Source: Blastocatellia bacterium AA13 (GTDB lineage: Bacteria > Acidobacteriota > Blastocatellia > UBA7656). Taken from it: DNA of 64,000 nt. The stretch spans positions 118,323 through 182,322 of the forward strand of contig QHVH01000010.1 of assembly GCA_003222245.1 (NCBI GenBank), written 5' to 3'. The translations under genes were made by a program, and so were the position numbers. Position 1 is the stretch's first letter; every line of letters begins with the position of its first letter. The notes beneath the pieces were generated by a model that saw only the letters and a list, made by a program, of their open reading frames with translations, did not search any database and was not told where the DNA came from. Shown piece by piece: positions 1 to 10,978 of this stretch.

Positions 1-1466
1 TCGGCGGGTCTTTGAACCGATGCGCGTGCATACTCCCCGAGGATCTGGAATCCGCCTCTTGCAAGCTTCCAGTCCAGCGCCCAGATCGAGAGATTGTATA
101 AACCTTGATTGTCATGTTTGCCGCGATAGCCCGATGCACCCAGCTCGACTCCAAGGACTGGACTGAAATTCACGCGGCCGACGATCGATTTTTGAGGATT
201 GTTGTCGAAGAACCGGTTGTTCCCCTTTGATTCGAACAACCCTCCCTCGCGAGCAAACTCGCCGCCTTCATCGCTGCGAAGTCCGTTTACGATGTAGACC
301 TCGTAGCCGAGCGTCGAGCGCTGCCCTATTTTGAACGAGCCAAGGGCCCCGATCCCCGCGTCCTTGTAAGTCGAGGGGATGACGAACGTCGAAACGAGCG
401 GCCGAGTCACGATGTCCTGGAGGTTGGAATCGTGAAAGAGATTGAATCTGCCGAGCGGCGGCACAATCACTCCTCCGCGCAGACTGAAGCGCCGATCGAA
501 GCGGTATTCAAGATAAGCCTGCTCGACTTCGACCTCTTTGCCCGCGAACTCGAATTCGATCTCGCTGTTGAAGAGCAGGTTCGGCGTGATGGCCGCGGCA
601 AGAGCAATCACCGCGCGAGGAGCGATAAATGTATTGCGCTTAAAATTGGTGGTCGCCGTCCGGCCCGGATTTGCTTCGTCGGCGTTCGCGCGAATCTCGA
701 AACCTTCGTCGAGACCGCGAGTGACATAGCGAAAGTCGGCATACCCGCCGAGCTTCACGCGGTCGGATTTCAACAGTCCTTCGGAACCCGCGAACTGACC
801 TCCGGCCAGCTTCGGTCGAATGAGTTGATCAACGACTGATTTAGGTTTGTCTTTATCCTGCCTAGGGCCGGGCTGTCTTTCATATTGAGCTTGATCCTGA
901 TCGGTTTTCCCGGTCGCGCCGCCGGCGTCATCTATTTTCGACTCGACAACCGCGGGGTGCGTGGTTTCGTTCGCATCGAGCCTGGATTTCAGCTCCTGAA
1001 CCATCGCGGCGAGTTTTTCTATCTGGCGGTTCTGGTCGACAATTTGAGTCTTGAGACTCTGTGCCTCTTCGATTGAGATCGCTGGTCGCGCGCGATCCTC
1101 GGTTGCTGAAGCATCACCGGCCCGAATAGCCTCCGGCTTAGAGGAAAGAACCAGATTGTAATCACGGATATCGACTGCTGGACTAATGCGAGCTTCGCGA
1201 GCGGCTTTGCCCGCTTGTGACTCCGCGAAAATCTCATATCTGCCTGCGCCGATTTCTTCGAAGCGATAAGAGCCCGAGGCATCGGTAATGGCCAGGCGCC
1301 TACTGCCGTGCGAATCGAAGAGGGTCACCGAACATCCCCGAATAGGAGTCCCGGCTTCGTTGAGCACGCGGCCGGAGATCATCCCGCTTCTTGTTTGAGC
1401 GGAAGCGGCCGCGACAATGATGATGAGCAATATTGAGGGCAGACAGATAGTCCGAAGTCCGCGCAT
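1..1466 (-). CDS. Outer-membrane porin with N-terminal regulatory-like domain (3' end cut by window edge)
   Basis: This gene reads leftwards off the window edge, so its C-terminus is missing; 488 codons are visible. The start is ATG at 1466 with GGAGG about 7 nt upstream. Order of parts: a signal peptide (residues 1-24, ending ASAQ), a carboxypeptidase-regulatory-like beta-sandwich (about 28-95: GRVLNEAGTPIRG, then a SYRFEEIGAGRYEIFAES-type stretch), a short coiled coil (about 130-165, the trimerisation segment seen in many porins), a charged linker, then alternating beta-barrel strands from about residue 220 (LGGYADFRYVTRG, EVEQAYLEYRFD, RGGVIVPPLGRFN). The barrel resembles the phosphate-selective porin O/P-like superfamily. 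The substrate cannot be told. A strong promoter with a Fur-like palindrome lies 355 nt upstream, so metal control is possible. The fusion of a CarboxypepD_reg-like domain to a barrel is common in Acidobacteriota and Bacteroidota (family knowledge). Confidence 0.8.
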   Translation of the reverse strand, partial: MRGLRTICLPSILLIIIVAAASAQTRSGMISGRVLNEAGTPIRGCSVTLFDSHGSRRLAITDASGSYRFEEIGAGRYEIFAESQAGKAAREARISPAVDIRDYNLVLSSKPEAIRAGDASATEDRARPAISIEEAQSLKTQIVDQNRQIEKLAAMVQELKSRLDANETTHPAVVESKIDDAGGATGKTDQDQAQYERQPGPRQDKDKPKSVVDQLIRPKLAGGQFAGSEGLLKSDRVKLGGYADFRYVTRGLDEGFEIRANADEANPGRTATTNFKRNTFIAPRAVIALAAAITPNLLFNSEIEFEFAGKEVEVEQAYLEYRFDRRFSLRGGVIVPPLGRFNLFHDSNLQDIVTRPLVSTFVIPSTYKDAGIGALGSFKIGQRSTLGYEVYIVNGLRSDEGGEFAREGGLFESKGNNRFFDNNPQKSIVGRVNFSPVLGVELGASGYRGKHDNQGLYNLSIWALDWKLARGGFQILGEYARASVQRPA

Positions 1467-1792
1467 CTGATACCTCCTGGAATCTGACCTGTTGGAGCGC
1501 AGCTCGACGAATCAGAGTTAGAGCACTGGAACAGCTAGTCCTTGCCTCAGCTTCGGCTGTTTCGATGTCGGCTGGACTGACCGGCTGCCGAGAAATGATT
1601 ATTAACCTGGACCGATTACTCGCTAGTTGACACGTACCATCGGCGGCCGCCTGCTGGGGGAACGAAACTACAGATACGGCATTCGACCGGAATACGCGCA
1701 GGCTCTGGATCTCGTCATATTCCAGGAATCAAGCCCCATCGATCACTTGATCCCTATTTCCAGCGACTCGGCCCAACCAACCTTGCTCGAAA
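1467..1792 (-). other. Long 5' leader of the porin gene
   Basis: About 325 nt between the palindrome and the porin start codon. I see only very short open frames (for example a 16-codon ATG frame on the minus strand) and no recognisable riboswitch or coding region. The plus-strand TTG frame at 1627 has no RBS and looks accidental. Confidence 0.4.
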
Positions 1793-1819
1793 TGAAATTG
1801 AAAACTGTTTTCAATTTCA
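1793..1819. promoter_or_regulatory. 27-bp palindrome, Fur-family-like operator
   Basis: TGAAATTGAAAAC, one T, then GTTTTCAATTTCA: a perfect 13-1-13 inverted repeat. Its core TGAAAAC-T-GTTTTCA has the 7-1-7 geometry of Fur/Zur/PerR boxes and it is AT-rich like them. It sits just downstream of the -10 of the promoter at 1828-1856, where a repressor would block initiation. There is no T-run after it, so a terminator is unlikely. The identity of the regulator is an inference. Confidence 0.55.
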
Positions 1820-1827
1820 GAGCCGCC

Positions 1828-1856
1828 AGTATAAGAAAGCAAGAAAGGGATGTCAA
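1828..1856 (-). promoter_or_regulatory. Consensus sigma70-type promoter for the porin gene
   Basis: On the minus strand TTGACA (1856-1851) and TATACT (1833-1828) are separated by exactly 17 bp. The predicted start point is near 1821, which leaves a leader of about 355 nt before the porin ATG. A perfect inverted repeat begins immediately downstream. Confidence 0.7.
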
Positions 1857-1967
1857 TTCTTTTTATTTACGGCTTTTTATTCCAGAGCTCGAATGGCAGT
1901 GCTAGCCGGCGGCGCGTCAGCGTTCGGTTTGTCGTCGAGTCCGACCGGCGTAGTTGAAAGGATGGAT

Positions 1968-4199
1968 CTACAGGGTCAATTTGCGAAGCCTCAATGCATT
2001 GCCGATGACCGATACGGAGCTGAATGTCATAGCCGCGCTCGCAATCATCGGATTGAGCAATAAGCCGACTACGGGATAGAGAACTCCCGCCGCCAGAGGT
2101 ACGCCTATGGCATTGTAGATCAGGGCAAAGAAAAGATTCTGGCGGATGTTGCGCATTGTGGCCCGGCTCAATCGTATAGCTCGAACGATTCCTCGCAGGT
2201 CGCCTTTTACCAATGTTATTCCTGCGCTCTCCATTGCAACATCGGTTCCGGTTCCCATCGCAATGCCTACGTGAGCCTGCGCCAGCGCGGGAGCGTCGTT
2301 GATTCCGTCTCCCGCCATTGCGACTACTCGGCCCTGACTCTGAAGATGCTTTATGATCGCACCTTTTTGATCGGGCAGGATTTCCGCTTCTACTTCATCA
2401 ATGCCAAGCCGGCGCGCAACCGCGGCTGCCGTAGTCCGGCTGTCGCCGCTCAGCATAATGATACGCAGGCCTGCTTCGTGCAGCAGCCGAATGGCCTCCG
2501 GAGTAGACTCCTTAATTGGGTCCATCACGCCAAGCAAACCCGCCGATTCAGCATTCACCGCCGTGAACATGACTGTCTGACCTTCTTTGCGCAGCGCTTC
2601 CGCTTTGTCGATCAGCTCACTGATCTCGATTCCGTTTTCCAGCATGAGCTGCTTGTTTCCTAGAACCACTGATCGTCCGTCGATCTTTCCTTTAATGCCT
2701 TTCCCGATCACAGGCTGAAAACCGATTGCCGAGCTGAGCTCGAGCCTTCTCTCGATGGCGGCCGCGACAATGGCTCCCGCCAGTGGGTGCTCGCTGCCGC
2801 GCTCGAGACTGGCTGCCAGACGCAATAACTCAGATTCATCTAAGCCGGACGGAATGATCGAGATCAGGCGCGGCCGGCCTTCGGTGAGCGTGCCCGTTTT
2901 ATCCACAACGAGAGTGTCAACTTTTTCCAGAGCCTCGAGCGCCTCCGCGTTTTTGATCAGCACTCCCGCGAGCGCGCCTCGACCGGTCCCAACCATTATC
3001 GACATCGGCGTCGCGAGGCCAAGCGCGCACGGACATGCGATTATCAGAACCGCCACTGAATTGACCAGCGCATATGCCACTCGCGGCTCCGGCCCAACGA
3101 GAAGCCATACAAGAAAAGTTATGACTGCAATAACCATGACCGCAGGCACAAAATATCCAGAAACTACATCGGCAAGCCTTTGAATGGGAGCGCGGCTGCG
3201 TTGAGCTTCGCCTACCATGCGCACGATTTGAGCGAGCAGCGTTTCGGCCCCGACCCTCTCAGCGCGCATCACGAATCCACCGGCGCCGTTCACGGTACCG
3301 CCGGTAATCTTGGAGCCTGTGCTCTTCTCAACTGGAATCGGCTCGCCCGTAATCATAGACTCGTCCACCGAACTCGATCCTTCCACGACGATTCCGTCAA
3401 CCGGCACGCGTTCGCCGGGCCGCACTCGCAAGAGCTGTCCCGGTTGAACCATCTCCAACGGGACGTCCTCTTCACTGCCGTCGCTTTTCAAGAGCCGCGC
3501 ATTCTTCGGAGCGAGACCTAGAAGCGATCTGATGGCGCTGCTGGTTTGATTCCTTGCGCGCAGCTCCAGCACCTGACCGAGCAGTACGAGAGTAGTGATG
3601 ACTGCCGCTGCTTCAAAATAAACGGCTACTCCGCCGTGTCCTTTGAATGACTGTGGAAACACTCCGGGCAGGAATGTAGCCGCTATGCTGTAGACATAAG
3701 CCGTGCCTGTGCCGATCGCAATGAGCGTGAACATATTGAGACTGCGATTGACGATTGAGGCCCAGGCGCGCTGGAAGAAAGGCCAGCCTCCCCAGAGAAC
3801 GACGGGCGTGGAAAGCCCGAACTGAATCCATCTGGTCAGGTTCGAAGAGAGCGCATGTTGAACCGGTTCACCCGAGATCATCTCCGACATGGACAGCAGG
3901 AAGATCGGCAGTGACAGGACAAAGCAGATCCAGAAGCGGCGCGTCATCTCGACTAATTCAGAATCGGGTTCTTCGTTCACGCTTACGACTCGTGGTTCGA
4001 GAGCCATACCGCAAATCGGACACGAGCCTGTGGAGCTGCTCACAATCTGTGGATGCATCGGGCAGACATAGTCCGTCTTTATCACAGGCGCTGCAACCGA
4101 GGCTTCGAGGGCCATTGCGCATTTGGGGCAGGCGCCTCGCGATTGCGCCCTGATCTCTGGGTGCATGGGGCAGGTATATTCCTGATGGCTATTGTTCAT
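1968..4199 (-). CDS. copA: Cu+-exporting P1B-type ATPase with two N-terminal CPMHP metal-binding motifs
   Basis: A 743-residue heavy-metal P-type ATPase that would pump Cu(I) (or Ag) out of the cytoplasm across the inner membrane. The N-terminus has two tandem heavy-metal-binding modules (YTCPMHPEI near residue 9 and YVCPMHPQI near 44, each with a following CPxC/CPxCGM pair) in place of the usual CxxC HMA domain. Then come paired hydrophobic segments, the TGEP actuator loop, the CPC transmembrane metal site (C389-P-C391), the phosphorylation motif DKTGTLT (D433), the SEHPL nucleotide-binding motif and [10 protein letters not shown]. All catalytic motifs are intact. The gene stands alone; I see no CueR or CopZ gene beside it. 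RBS is weak. Copper specificity is taken from the CPC motif and domain type. Confidence 0.93.
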   Translation of the reverse strand: MNNSHQEYTCPMHPEIRAQSRGACPKCAMALEASVAAPVIKTDYVCPMHPQIVSSSTGSCPICGMALEPRVVSVNEEPDSELVEMTRRFWICFVLSLPIFLLSMSEMISGEPVQHALSSNLTRWIQFGLSTPVVLWGGWPFFQRAWASIVNRSLNMFTLIAIGTGTAYVYSIAATFLPGVFPQSFKGHGGVAVYFEAAAVITTLVLLGQVLELRARNQTSSAIRSLLGLAPKNARLLKSDGSEEDVPLEMVQPGQLLRVRPGERVPVDGIVVEGSSSVDESMITGEPIPVEKSTGSKITGGTVNGAGGFVMRAERVGAETLLAQIVRMVGEAQRSRAPIQRLADVVSGYFVPAVMVIAVITFLVWLLVGPEPRVAYALVNSVAVLIIACPCALGLATPMSIMVGTGRGALAGVLIKNAEALEALEKVDTLVVDKTGTLTEGRPRLISIIPSGLDESELLRLAASLERGSEHPLAGAIVAAAIERRLELSSAIGFQPVIGKGIKGKIDGRSVVLGNKQLMLENGIEISELIDKAEALRKEGQTVMFTAVNAESAGLLGVMDPIKESTPEAIRLLHEAGLRIIMLSGDSRTTAAAVARRLGIDEVEAEILPDQKGAIIKHLQSQGRVVAMAGDGINDAPALAQAHVGIAMGTGTDVAMESAGITLVKGDLRGIVRAIRLSRATMRNIRQNLFFALIYNAIGVPLAAGVLYPVVGLLLNPMIASAAMTFSSVSVIGNALRLRKLTL

Positions 4200-4824
4200 G
4201 TCTCGCGAACTACTCTAATCGCGCAGAGTGATCTCAACAACCAGCGGTTACAGATTAAGATTAGAGATAAGCCTACTTTGAGATAGCTAACGGAGAGGAG
4301 CATTTGTATTGAGTTAAACTTCAGGCGTCGGATTTTCGCTCGACCAAAACCCCATCATTTTCAAGCGCAAACTCATAACAGCGTCTATGGGTAGCTTCTG
4401 AGTATGCGTCCTGCCGATCCTGCAATCGTCTAAGATCCAGACAGAACAAGAATGCTCTGAGGCAAATTGAGAAGGTCGGGGTTCGAAACAAGAACGTTTC
4501 GCCGCTGATTGGGCACATCAAGAATTGCGTAAAGGGTCCCCTTGTCGTGGAAAATGAGTTGCATAGATTTGCCGGCTCAAATGTTTATAGCGCGTTGACC
4601 GCTCCCCCAAAGCGCGCCGGTAATCGATAATCGGATCCCCATACGAATCGTTTTAGTCGAATCGATTGTTCCGGCCGGATAAGGTCTCTCCCATACGTTT
4701 GAACGAGGATTGGACGGGCCGCAAGAGAATAGGGCCATGGTCAAAAAGCCACGCGGCCAGTGTGTCGTCTGTAGCTCAAGGGCTCAGGATATCCGATTCA
4801 GTCGGGCCTGATCATGTGTTGAAT
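4200..4824. other. Intergenic region between divergent copA and the hybrid kinase
   Basis: Divergent promoter region for copA and the kinase. A minus-strand frame at 4321-4521 (66 codons) has no RBS and no recognisable family. A plus-strand open frame upstream of 4825 joins the kinase frame from a TTG at 4666 but codes nothing recognisable. No clear terminator or riboswitch is seen. Confidence 0.4.
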
Positions 4825-7800
4825 ATGCGTCGAATCAGCGTGAGGATTGCAGTAGCATTTCTCATAATATCTTCATCATTGACGCTCTTTTTCGCGCGAC
4901 GCGTCTCCGCGCTGGATTCGACCAAGATCATTACCCAATACACTCTTAAAGCCTGGCAAGCTCAGGAAGGACTTCCTCAGAACACTGTGATGTCGATCGT
5001 GCAGACCCGCGACGGATACTTGTGGTGCGGCACGGAGGAAGGTCTTTGCCGATTTGATGGGGCGCGATTCACGGTTTTCAATCGAGGCAATTCTCCCGGG
5101 CTTATGCACAACTACGTCACCTCGCTTTATGAGGATAAAGACGGAGTGCTGTGGATCGGCACGTGGGCTGGTTTGTCCTACTTGAAAGACGGCGTATTCG
5201 CGGCCTATGCATCCGACCGGGTCGACTTCACTAGCGGCGTATCGGCCATCTCCGGCGACGGCGAAGGAACCCTCTGGGTCGGAGTCGGAGACGGTTTAGT
5301 AAAAATCAACGGAAACGACGTTCGCCTGTTCACGACTGCCGACGGCCTCTCGCACAACTCTGTTCAGTCCATTTACGCGGCCGGTCAGGACGCGGTGTGG
5401 ATAGGTACGCTCGGAGGATTGAATAAGCTCGCGGACGGTAAGTTCAAGGCTTACACGACCGCCGAAGGACTGGGAAGCAACAGCGTCAGGCCGATTCTTC
5501 TGGATCGCAATGGCGCCCTGTGGATAGGAACGAACGCGGGCGTAAGCGCCCTCAAGAACAATCAGGTGACCACCTATACGAGGAAAGACGGTCTCGTCAG
5601 CGAGGTCGTAAAGGCTCTATGCGAGGACAAAGACGGTAACATCTGGATCGGAACCGAGAACGGCTTGGCTCGATGCACGGATGGGCGTCTTTCCATCCTC
5701 GATAAGAAGGGGGGACTTTCCAACAACAACATCGATTCTATATCCGAAGACCGCGAAGGAAACCTGTGGGTGGGAACCGAGGGAGGCGGACTGAACCTGG
5801 TCAAAGACGGAAAGGTCACGAGCTACACCACTCTTGAAGGTCTGCCCGACAACAAGGCCTGGACGATTTATGAGGCGAGAGACGGCGGCCTTTGGATCGG
5901 AAGCGACGGCGGTTTGACCAAACTGAAAGATGGGCGGTTCACCTCTTATACAACCCGAAACGGGCTGCCCAACAATGTAGTCCGAACCGTGGTAGAAACC
6001 AGGGATGGCGCGCTCTGGGTAGGAACAGGCGCGGGCCTGAGCTGCCTGAAGGACGGAAAATTCAAAAGCTATACCGGCAAGAAGGGTATTCCGGACTATT
6101 TCATAAACGCGCTCTTCGAAAGCAGCGACGGCGACCTCTGGATCGGCACGGAACAGGCCGGCGTCATTTGCTTCAAGGATGGAAAGTTCACGCCCTATAC
6201 GAAGTCGGACGGCCTCGGCGGCAACGCGGTTCGCGTGATCGCCGAAGCCCAGGACGGCACACTGCTGTTTGGGACCAACGCCGGCCTGAGTAAGTACAAG
6301 GATGGCAAGTTCGTAGCTTCGGCACTGGAGGGCGATGCCGCATCCGCCCAGGTAATCTCGCTGCTGCGCGACGGACCGAACAGCTTCTGGGTCGGCACTG
6401 TAGGGCACGGCATAATCAGGCTCAAGAACTACAGGGCGAAAACAATCACGACGAAAGAAGGACTCTTTGACGACGTGGCGATCCAGATACTGGAGGACTC
6501 CGCGGAGAATCTCTGGATAAGCTGCAACCGCGGCATCTACCGGGTCAGCGCCCGAGCGTTGGATGACTACGGACCGGCTTCCGCCTCGATCGCCTGCCAG
6601 TTGTTCAATACGGCCGACGGAATGCGCAGTCAGGAGTGCGATGGCGGCAATCAGTCGGCCGGCTGTAGGAGCGCGGACGGAAGACTGTGGTTCCCGACGC
6701 TCGGCGGCGTTGTCGTCGTCAATCCTTTAAAGATCAGACTGAACACGCTCGCGCCGCCGATCTACATTGAGGCGATAACGATCGACGGAAGAGCTGTCGA
6801 CCCCCGATCGAATGTCGAAGTGCCTCCGGGCGGCGGAGAGCTCGAAATCCAATACACGGGGCTGAGCTTCTCGGCTCCCGAGCGCGTGAAGTTCAAGTAT
6901 CAGCTTGAAGGGTTCGACAAAGGGTGGGTCGACGCGGGCTCCCGCAGAGTGGCCTACTACACGAATGTGCCGCCGGGGCGATACACATTCAAAGTCGCGG
7001 CCTGCAACAACGACGGCTACTGGAATGAGACGCCCGCCGTCATGCGCTTTTATCTCGCGCCGCACTTTTATCAGACGATCTGGTGTTATGGCCTGAGCTG
7101 CCTTTTCATAGTCGCTCTCGCCGCGGGCGGCTACCGAATCCGGGTGAGACAGCTCAAAGCACGCGAACGCGAGCTCGCGCTGAGAGTCGATCAGCGCACA
7201 CAGGAACTGCAAACCCAAAAGCGGCAGTTTCAACAGCTCTTTGAAAACGCGCCGGTGGGGATCGCGATGCTGAATTACGAGGAGGAGATCGTCGATCTCA
7301 ACAAGAGCTTCGAGAGAATCTTCGGCTTTAATTCGGACGAGGTGCGAGACATGTCTATTAATGACGTAATCGTTCCCGAGGACTTGATTGAAGAAGCCCG
7401 CGAGCTCGGTCGTTTGACTCTGGATGGAAAAGATTCGATGAAGGAGACCTTCAGACGCCGCAAGGACGGCACGCTGGTTCCCGTCGAAGTCTACTGCGCT
7501 CCGATCCTGATGGGCGAGAACCGTGAAGGAATCTATGGAATGTACATGGATATTACGGAGCGTAAGAAGGCTGAAGACGAGATGCGCAAGGCAAAGGAAG
7601 CAGCCGAGGCCGCCAACCGCGCCAAGAGCGAGTTTCTCGCCAACATGAGCCACGAGATACGCACGCCGATGAACGGCATCATAGGAATGACCGAGCTCGC
7701 GCTCGAAACCGACTTGACCGAAGAACAGGAAGAGTATCTCGGAACCGTCAGATCGTCCGCGCATTCACTGCTGACGCTGATAAACGACATTCTGGATTTC

Positions 7801-9573
7801 TCAAAGATCGAAGCCGGGAAACTGGAAATCGATGATGTCGATTTCGATTTGCGTGAAAGTCTCGACGGCGCAATGAAGGTGCTTGCCGTGCGCGCTCACG
7901 GCAAAGGCCTGGAATTAATCTGCGATGTCGCGCCTGAAATACCTGATGCGCTTGTTGGAGATTCCGGCCGGCTCTGCCAGATCATCATCAACCTGATCGG
8001 AAACGCGATCAAATTCACCGACTCCGGAGAAATAGTCGCGAAGCTGCGAATGGAATCCAGAACCGAGCACGAAGTCGCCGTTAAATTCGAAGTGTCGGAT
8101 ACGGGAATTGGGATTGCGCCCGAGCAGCAGGCTCGGATCTTCCAGGCATTCGAGCAGGCCGATGCTTCGACTACTCGCAAGTACGGCGGCACCGGGCTGG
8201 GTCTATCAATTTCATCCCGGCTTGTGAGGTTGATGGGAGGACAGCTCTGGGTTCGAAGCGAGATCGGCGGCGGAAGCACTTTTGGATTCACCGCGCACTT
8301 CAAGACGACGTCGACCGATGCGCGGCAGTCGCTCTCCAAACTCGCGGCTCTGTTGAAGGACTTGCCTGTGTTGGTTGTTGACGACAACTCAACCAATCTC
8401 CAGCTCCTCGAGATTAATCTCGCGAACTGGGGAGCGAACGTGACATCGGCGAACAGCGGATCGGCCGCCCTTGCTGTTTTGAAAGAAGCTGCCGCACAGG
8501 GGACGCCTTTCGGGCTTGTGGTGCTTGATCACCAGATGCCCGAAATGGACGGCTTCACCGCCGCGGAGCTTATCAAGGCCGATCCACTCTTGCGCCGGAC
8601 CAGAATCGTGATGCAGACCTCTACTGCTCTCAATGGAAACGCAAAGCGAATTCAGGAACTGGAACTGGACGGTTTTATCGTGAAGCCGGTCTCACAGCCA
8701 TCGCTCCTTAATGCGGTTACTCGCGCCCTGGAAGGATCGTCTGGTCGAACAGAAATGATCGACGCTTCGCGGGCTCATTTGGAGGCTCGCCACCGGCCGT
8801 TGAGAATCCTTCTTGCGGACGACAATGAGGTGAATCAACGCCTCGCTAGAAAATTATTGGAGAAGCGCGGTCACAGCATCGCCAGCGCTTCGAATGGGCG
8901 AGAAGCCGTTGAGCTGTTCGACGCTCAGCCGTTCGATCTCGTGTTGATGGACGTGCAGATGCCCGAGATGAACGGTCTTCAAGCGACAGCAGTCATTCGG
9001 GAAAAGCAAGCAGTCACGCACGCTAGAATACCGATCATTGCGATGACCGCGCGTGCGATGAAGGGCGATCGCGAAGAGTGTCTTGCGGCGGGTATGGATG
9101 GATACGTTTCGAAGCCTATCAGTTCAGCCGACCTGTTCCGCGTGATCGGGGAGCTGATACCGAGCCTGTTCGAAACCCCATTGAGCGCTCCCACTGAGGG
9201 CCGCGGTGAAGAACACGAGTTGCCGGTGATTGACTGGGCGACGCTAAAGAAGAATGCCGAAGAAGACGAAGAGTTCGTACGGGAGTTGTCGGACATTTTT
9301 CTAGCCGAGTATCCAAAGCAGATGCGCTTGCTTGCCGACGCTCTAGACCGAGGCGACCGCGAAAACGCGGTTGATTATGCTCACAAGCTCAAGGGTTCGA
9401 TCGGCGTCATTCGCGCGGCGGCTGCCTTCGACATCGCGCGCCGTTTAGAAGAAAGCTTGCGGCTCGGCGATCTCTCGGGTGTTGAAGGAATGATGGATCG
9501 CCTGAAAATGGAGCTCGAAAAGGCTCGCGCCGAGCTTTTGACTTCATTGGAGCCAATCTCAACCCAAGCCTGA
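4825..9573 (+). CDS. Giant propeller-type hybrid sensor histidine kinase (Reg_prop, Y_Y_Y, PAS, HK, two REC, HPt)
   Basis: A 1582-residue one-protein phosphorelay. I place the start at ATG 4825, directly before a signal-anchor helix ([15 protein letters not shown]); the in-frame upstream TTG at 4666 adds 53 residues without family character. Order: about 14 two-component-regulator-propeller repeats (DGxLWIGT...GL...KDGKF type) to about residue 630 forming a periplasmic sensor, a Y_Y_Y domain (about 640-740), a second membrane helix, PAS (about 800-920), HisKA with H943 in [11 protein letters not shown], HATPase (GTGLGLSI), two receiver domains (D1235 and D1376), and a C-terminal HPt with H1520 in AHKLKG. 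There is no DNA-binding output domain, so a separate regulator must receive the signal. The ligand is unknown. In Bacteroidetes such kinases usually sense carbohydrates (family knowledge). Confidence 0.93.
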   Translation: MRRISVRIAVAFLIISSSLTLFFARRVSALDSTKIITQYTLKAWQAQEGLPQNTVMSIVQTRDGYLWCGTEEGLCRFDGARFTVFNRGNSPGLMHNYVTSLYEDKDGVLWIGTWAGLSYLKDGVFAAYASDRVDFTSGVSAISGDGEGTLWVGVGDGLVKINGNDVRLFTTADGLSHNSVQSIYAAGQDAVWIGTLGGLNKLADGKFKAYTTAEGLGSNSVRPILLDRNGALWIGTNAGVSALKNNQVTTYTRKDGLVSEVVKALCEDKDGNIWIGTENGLARCTDGRLSILDKKGGLSNNNIDSISEDREGNLWVGTEGGGLNLVKDGKVTSYTTLEGLPDNKAWTIYEARDGGLWIGSDGGLTKLKDGRFTSYTTRNGLPNNVVRTVVETRDGALWVGTGAGLSCLKDGKFKSYTGKKGIPDYFINALFESSDGDLWIGTEQAGVICFKDGKFTPYTKSDGLGGNAVRVIAEAQDGTLLFGTNAGLSKYKDGKFVASALEGDAASAQVISLLRDGPNSFWVGTVGHGIIRLKNYRAKTITTKEGLFDDVAIQILEDSAENLWISCNRGIYRVSARALDDYGPASASIACQLFNTADGMRSQECDGGNQSAGCRSADGRLWFPTLGGVVVVNPLKIRLNTLAPPIYIEAITIDGRAVDPRSNVEVPPGGGELEIQYTGLSFSAPERVKFKYQLEGFDKGWVDAGSRRVAYYTNVPPGRYTFKVAACNNDGYWNETPAVMRFYLAPHFYQTIWCYGLSCLFIVALAAGGYRIRVRQLKARERELALRVDQRTQELQTQKRQFQQLFENAPVGIAMLNYEEEIVDLNKSFERIFGFNSDEVRDMSINDVIVPEDLIEEARELGRLTLDGKDSMKETFRRRKDGTLVPVEVYCAPILMGENREGIYGMYMDITERKKAEDEMRKAKEAAEAANRAKSEFLANMSHEIRTPMNGIIGMTELALETDLTEEQEEYLGTVRSSAHSLLTLINDILDFSKIEAGKLEIDDVDFDLRESLDGAMKVLAVRAHGKGLELICDVAPEIPDALVGDSGRLCQIIINLIGNAIKFTDSGEIVAKLRMESRTEHEVAVKFEVSDTGIGIAPEQQARIFQAFEQADASTTRKYGGTGLGLSISSRLVRLMGGQLWVRSEIGGGSTFGFTAHFKTTSTDARQSLSKLAALLKDLPVLVVDDNSTNLQLLEINLANWGANVTSANSGSAALAVLKEAAAQGTPFGLVVLDHQMPEMDGFTAAELIKADPLLRRTRIVMQTSTALNGNAKRIQELELDGFIVKPVSQPSLLNAVTRALEGSSGRTEMIDASRAHLEARHRPLRILLADDNEVNQRLARKLLEKRGHSIASASNGREAVELFDAQPFDLVLMDVQMPEMNGLQATAVIREKQAVTHARIPIIAMTARAMKGDREECLAAGMDGYVSKPISSADLFRVIGELIPSLFETPLSAPTEGRGEEHELPVIDWATLKKNAEEDEEFVRELSDIFLAEYPKQMRLLADALDRGDRENAVDYAHKLKGSIGVIRAAAAFDIARRLEESLRLGDLSGVEGMMDRLKMELEKARAELLTSLEPISTQA

Positions 9574-9652
9574 CCCGTTTCACGTTGAGCTTTACTTGCT
9601 TCATTCCGGCTTGCATTCAACAACAGGAGCTTTCGCGCATCTACTCCCCAGA

Positions 9653-10876
9653 TCAACCCTTCACACAAAGAACCTGTTTCAGCGTATGCACTATATCGAC
9701 GAGATCGCTCTGCGCGGTCATCACGTCATCGATGTTTTTGTACGCGGCAGGGATCTCGTCGATAACGCCCGCGTCTTTACGGCACTCGACGCCGGCGGTC
9801 TGCACCGCTAGATCATCCAATGAGAATTGTCGCTTGGCCGCGCCGCGAGACATCGTGCGTCCGGCCCCGTGGCTGCACGACGAATAAGAGTCCGCGTTGC
9901 CCTTGCCCCGGACGATAAAACTCTTCGCCCCCATGCTGCCTGGAATAATCCCAAGCTCGCCGGCGCGCGCGGATACCGCTCCCTTGCGCGTGATCCATAC
10001 ACGGTCTCCGAAATGCTCTTCCAGCGACGCATAGTTGTGATGGCAGTTGACTGCCGTCTCTGCTCCATCGATCGGACGCTTCAAGGCCTTGCTCACTGCG
10101 GTCATAACCAGCGTGAGCATCACCTCACGATTGGTCGCTGCGTAGTTCTGGGCCCACGACAGGGCTGAAACGTATTCGTAAAACTCGGGCGTCCCTTCGT
10201 CGAGCCACGCGAGATCCAGATCGGGAAGGCTCCGGTTCAAGCCGTGCGCGATCTCCCGCGCAACGTGTATCGCGCACTCGCCGATCGTTTTGCCAACGTT
10301 GCGGCTGCCCGAATGAAGCATCAACCAGACCGCCTGGCATTCATCGAGGCAAATCTCGATGAAGTGATTGCCGCCTCCCAGGGTGCCCACTTGCCGCCAG
10401 ACACGCCCCTCGTCCAGACGGCCCAGGCGGGTCCGAATAGCAAGCCGCTCAAAGCCCGCCCGTAAATCGTCGATCTCGCGGTTGAGCCTCGACGCGGCGA
10501 GGCCTCCAGAATGGCTCATTGTCGTAGGAGTTTTGTGAAAGCTGAACCCAACCGGTACATCGCGCTCTATCCGCGCTCTTATAGCCGAAAGATTGTCCGG
10601 CAGATCCGAGGCATTGAGGTTCAGCTTTACGGCGACCATTCCGCAGCCGATGTCGACGCCGACCGCGGAGGGAATGATCGCGGCTTTCGTCGGAATGACG
10701 CTGCCGACGGTCGCGCCTTTGCCAAGGTGAACGTCGGGCATGATCGCTACGTGGCCCGCGACTATTGGAAGACCGGCGATGTTGCGGATCTGGTTGACCG
10801 CGCCCGATTCGACCGGGAGATCTCCGGTCCAAGCCTTAACGTTTCGAATATTGATTTCTTTAACAGAGCCGCTCAT
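9653..10876 (-). CDS. rtcB: RtcB-type RNA ligase / tRNA-splicing and RNA-repair ligase
   Basis: A 407-residue RtcB that joins RNA 2',3'-cyclic phosphate (or 3'-phosphate) ends to 5'-OH ends using GTP and Mn2+. Visible signatures: VGVDIGCGM (metal-binding D and C), GGGNHFIE, HSGSRNVGK, NCHHNY and, near residue 335, SHGAGR with the histidine that is guanylylated in the family. Length is near the usual 400-480. Start is ATG 10876, preceded by GGAGG within GGGAGGACTC. There is no archease or RtcR next to it. Immediately upstream on the same strand lie two tRNA-like sequences in tandem, which would form the 5' leader of this mRNA. It converges with the hybrid kinase gene. Confidence 0.93.
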   Translation of the reverse strand: MSGSVKEINIRNVKAWTGDLPVESGAVNQIRNIAGLPIVAGHVAIMPDVHLGKGATVGSVIPTKAAIIPSAVGVDIGCGMVAVKLNLNASDLPDNLSAIRARIERDVPVGFSFHKTPTTMSHSGGLAASRLNREIDDLRAGFERLAIRTRLGRLDEGRVWRQVGTLGGGNHFIEICLDECQAVWLMLHSGSRNVGKTIGECAIHVAREIAHGLNRSLPDLDLAWLDEGTPEFYEYVSALSWAQNYAATNREVMLTLVMTAVSKALKRPIDGAETAVNCHHNYASLEEHFGDRVWITRKGAVSARAGELGIIPGSMGAKSFIVRGKGNADSYSSCSHGAGRTMSRGAAKRQFSLDDLAVQTAGVECRKDAGVIDEIPAAYKNIDDVMTAQSDLVDIVHTLKQVLCVKG

Positions 10877-10904
10877 AAGATGAGTCCTCCCTTTCTAGCT
10901 GAAG

Positions 10905-10978
10905 TCGGGGCGGCAAGATTCGAACTTGCGAGCCCCTGCTCCCAGGGCAGGTGCGCTGACCGACTGCGCTGCACGCCG
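10905..10978 (-). tRNA. tRNA-Pro(TGG)-like gene with altered invariant positions, in the rtcB leader
   Basis: The minus strand folds as a complete 74-nt cloverleaf without encoded CCA: acceptor CGGCGTG/CGCCCCG (6 of 7 pairs, C4-C69 mismatch), D-arm GCGC-AGTCGGTCA-GCGC, anticodon arm CCTGC-CCTGGGA-GCAGG, T-arm GCAAG-TTCGAAT-CTTGC, discriminator A. The anticodon would be TGG (Pro). Two nearly universal bases are changed: position 8 is C instead of U and position 33 is C instead of U. It ends 28 nt before the rtcB start codon and begins directly at the CCA end of the neighbouring Asn-like sequence. It may be a decayed tRNA or a deliberate tRNA mimic; a normal decoding tRNA is less likely because of C33. 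Confidence 0.55.

Noticed and set aside
1627..1905. 92-codon plus-strand frame starting with TTG
   Set aside because: No RBS, no family likeness, and it runs through the promoter and palindrome of the porin gene.
4321..4521. 66-codon minus-strand frame between copA and the kinase
   Set aside because: No RBS, no recognisable protein, and it lies in a divergent promoter region.
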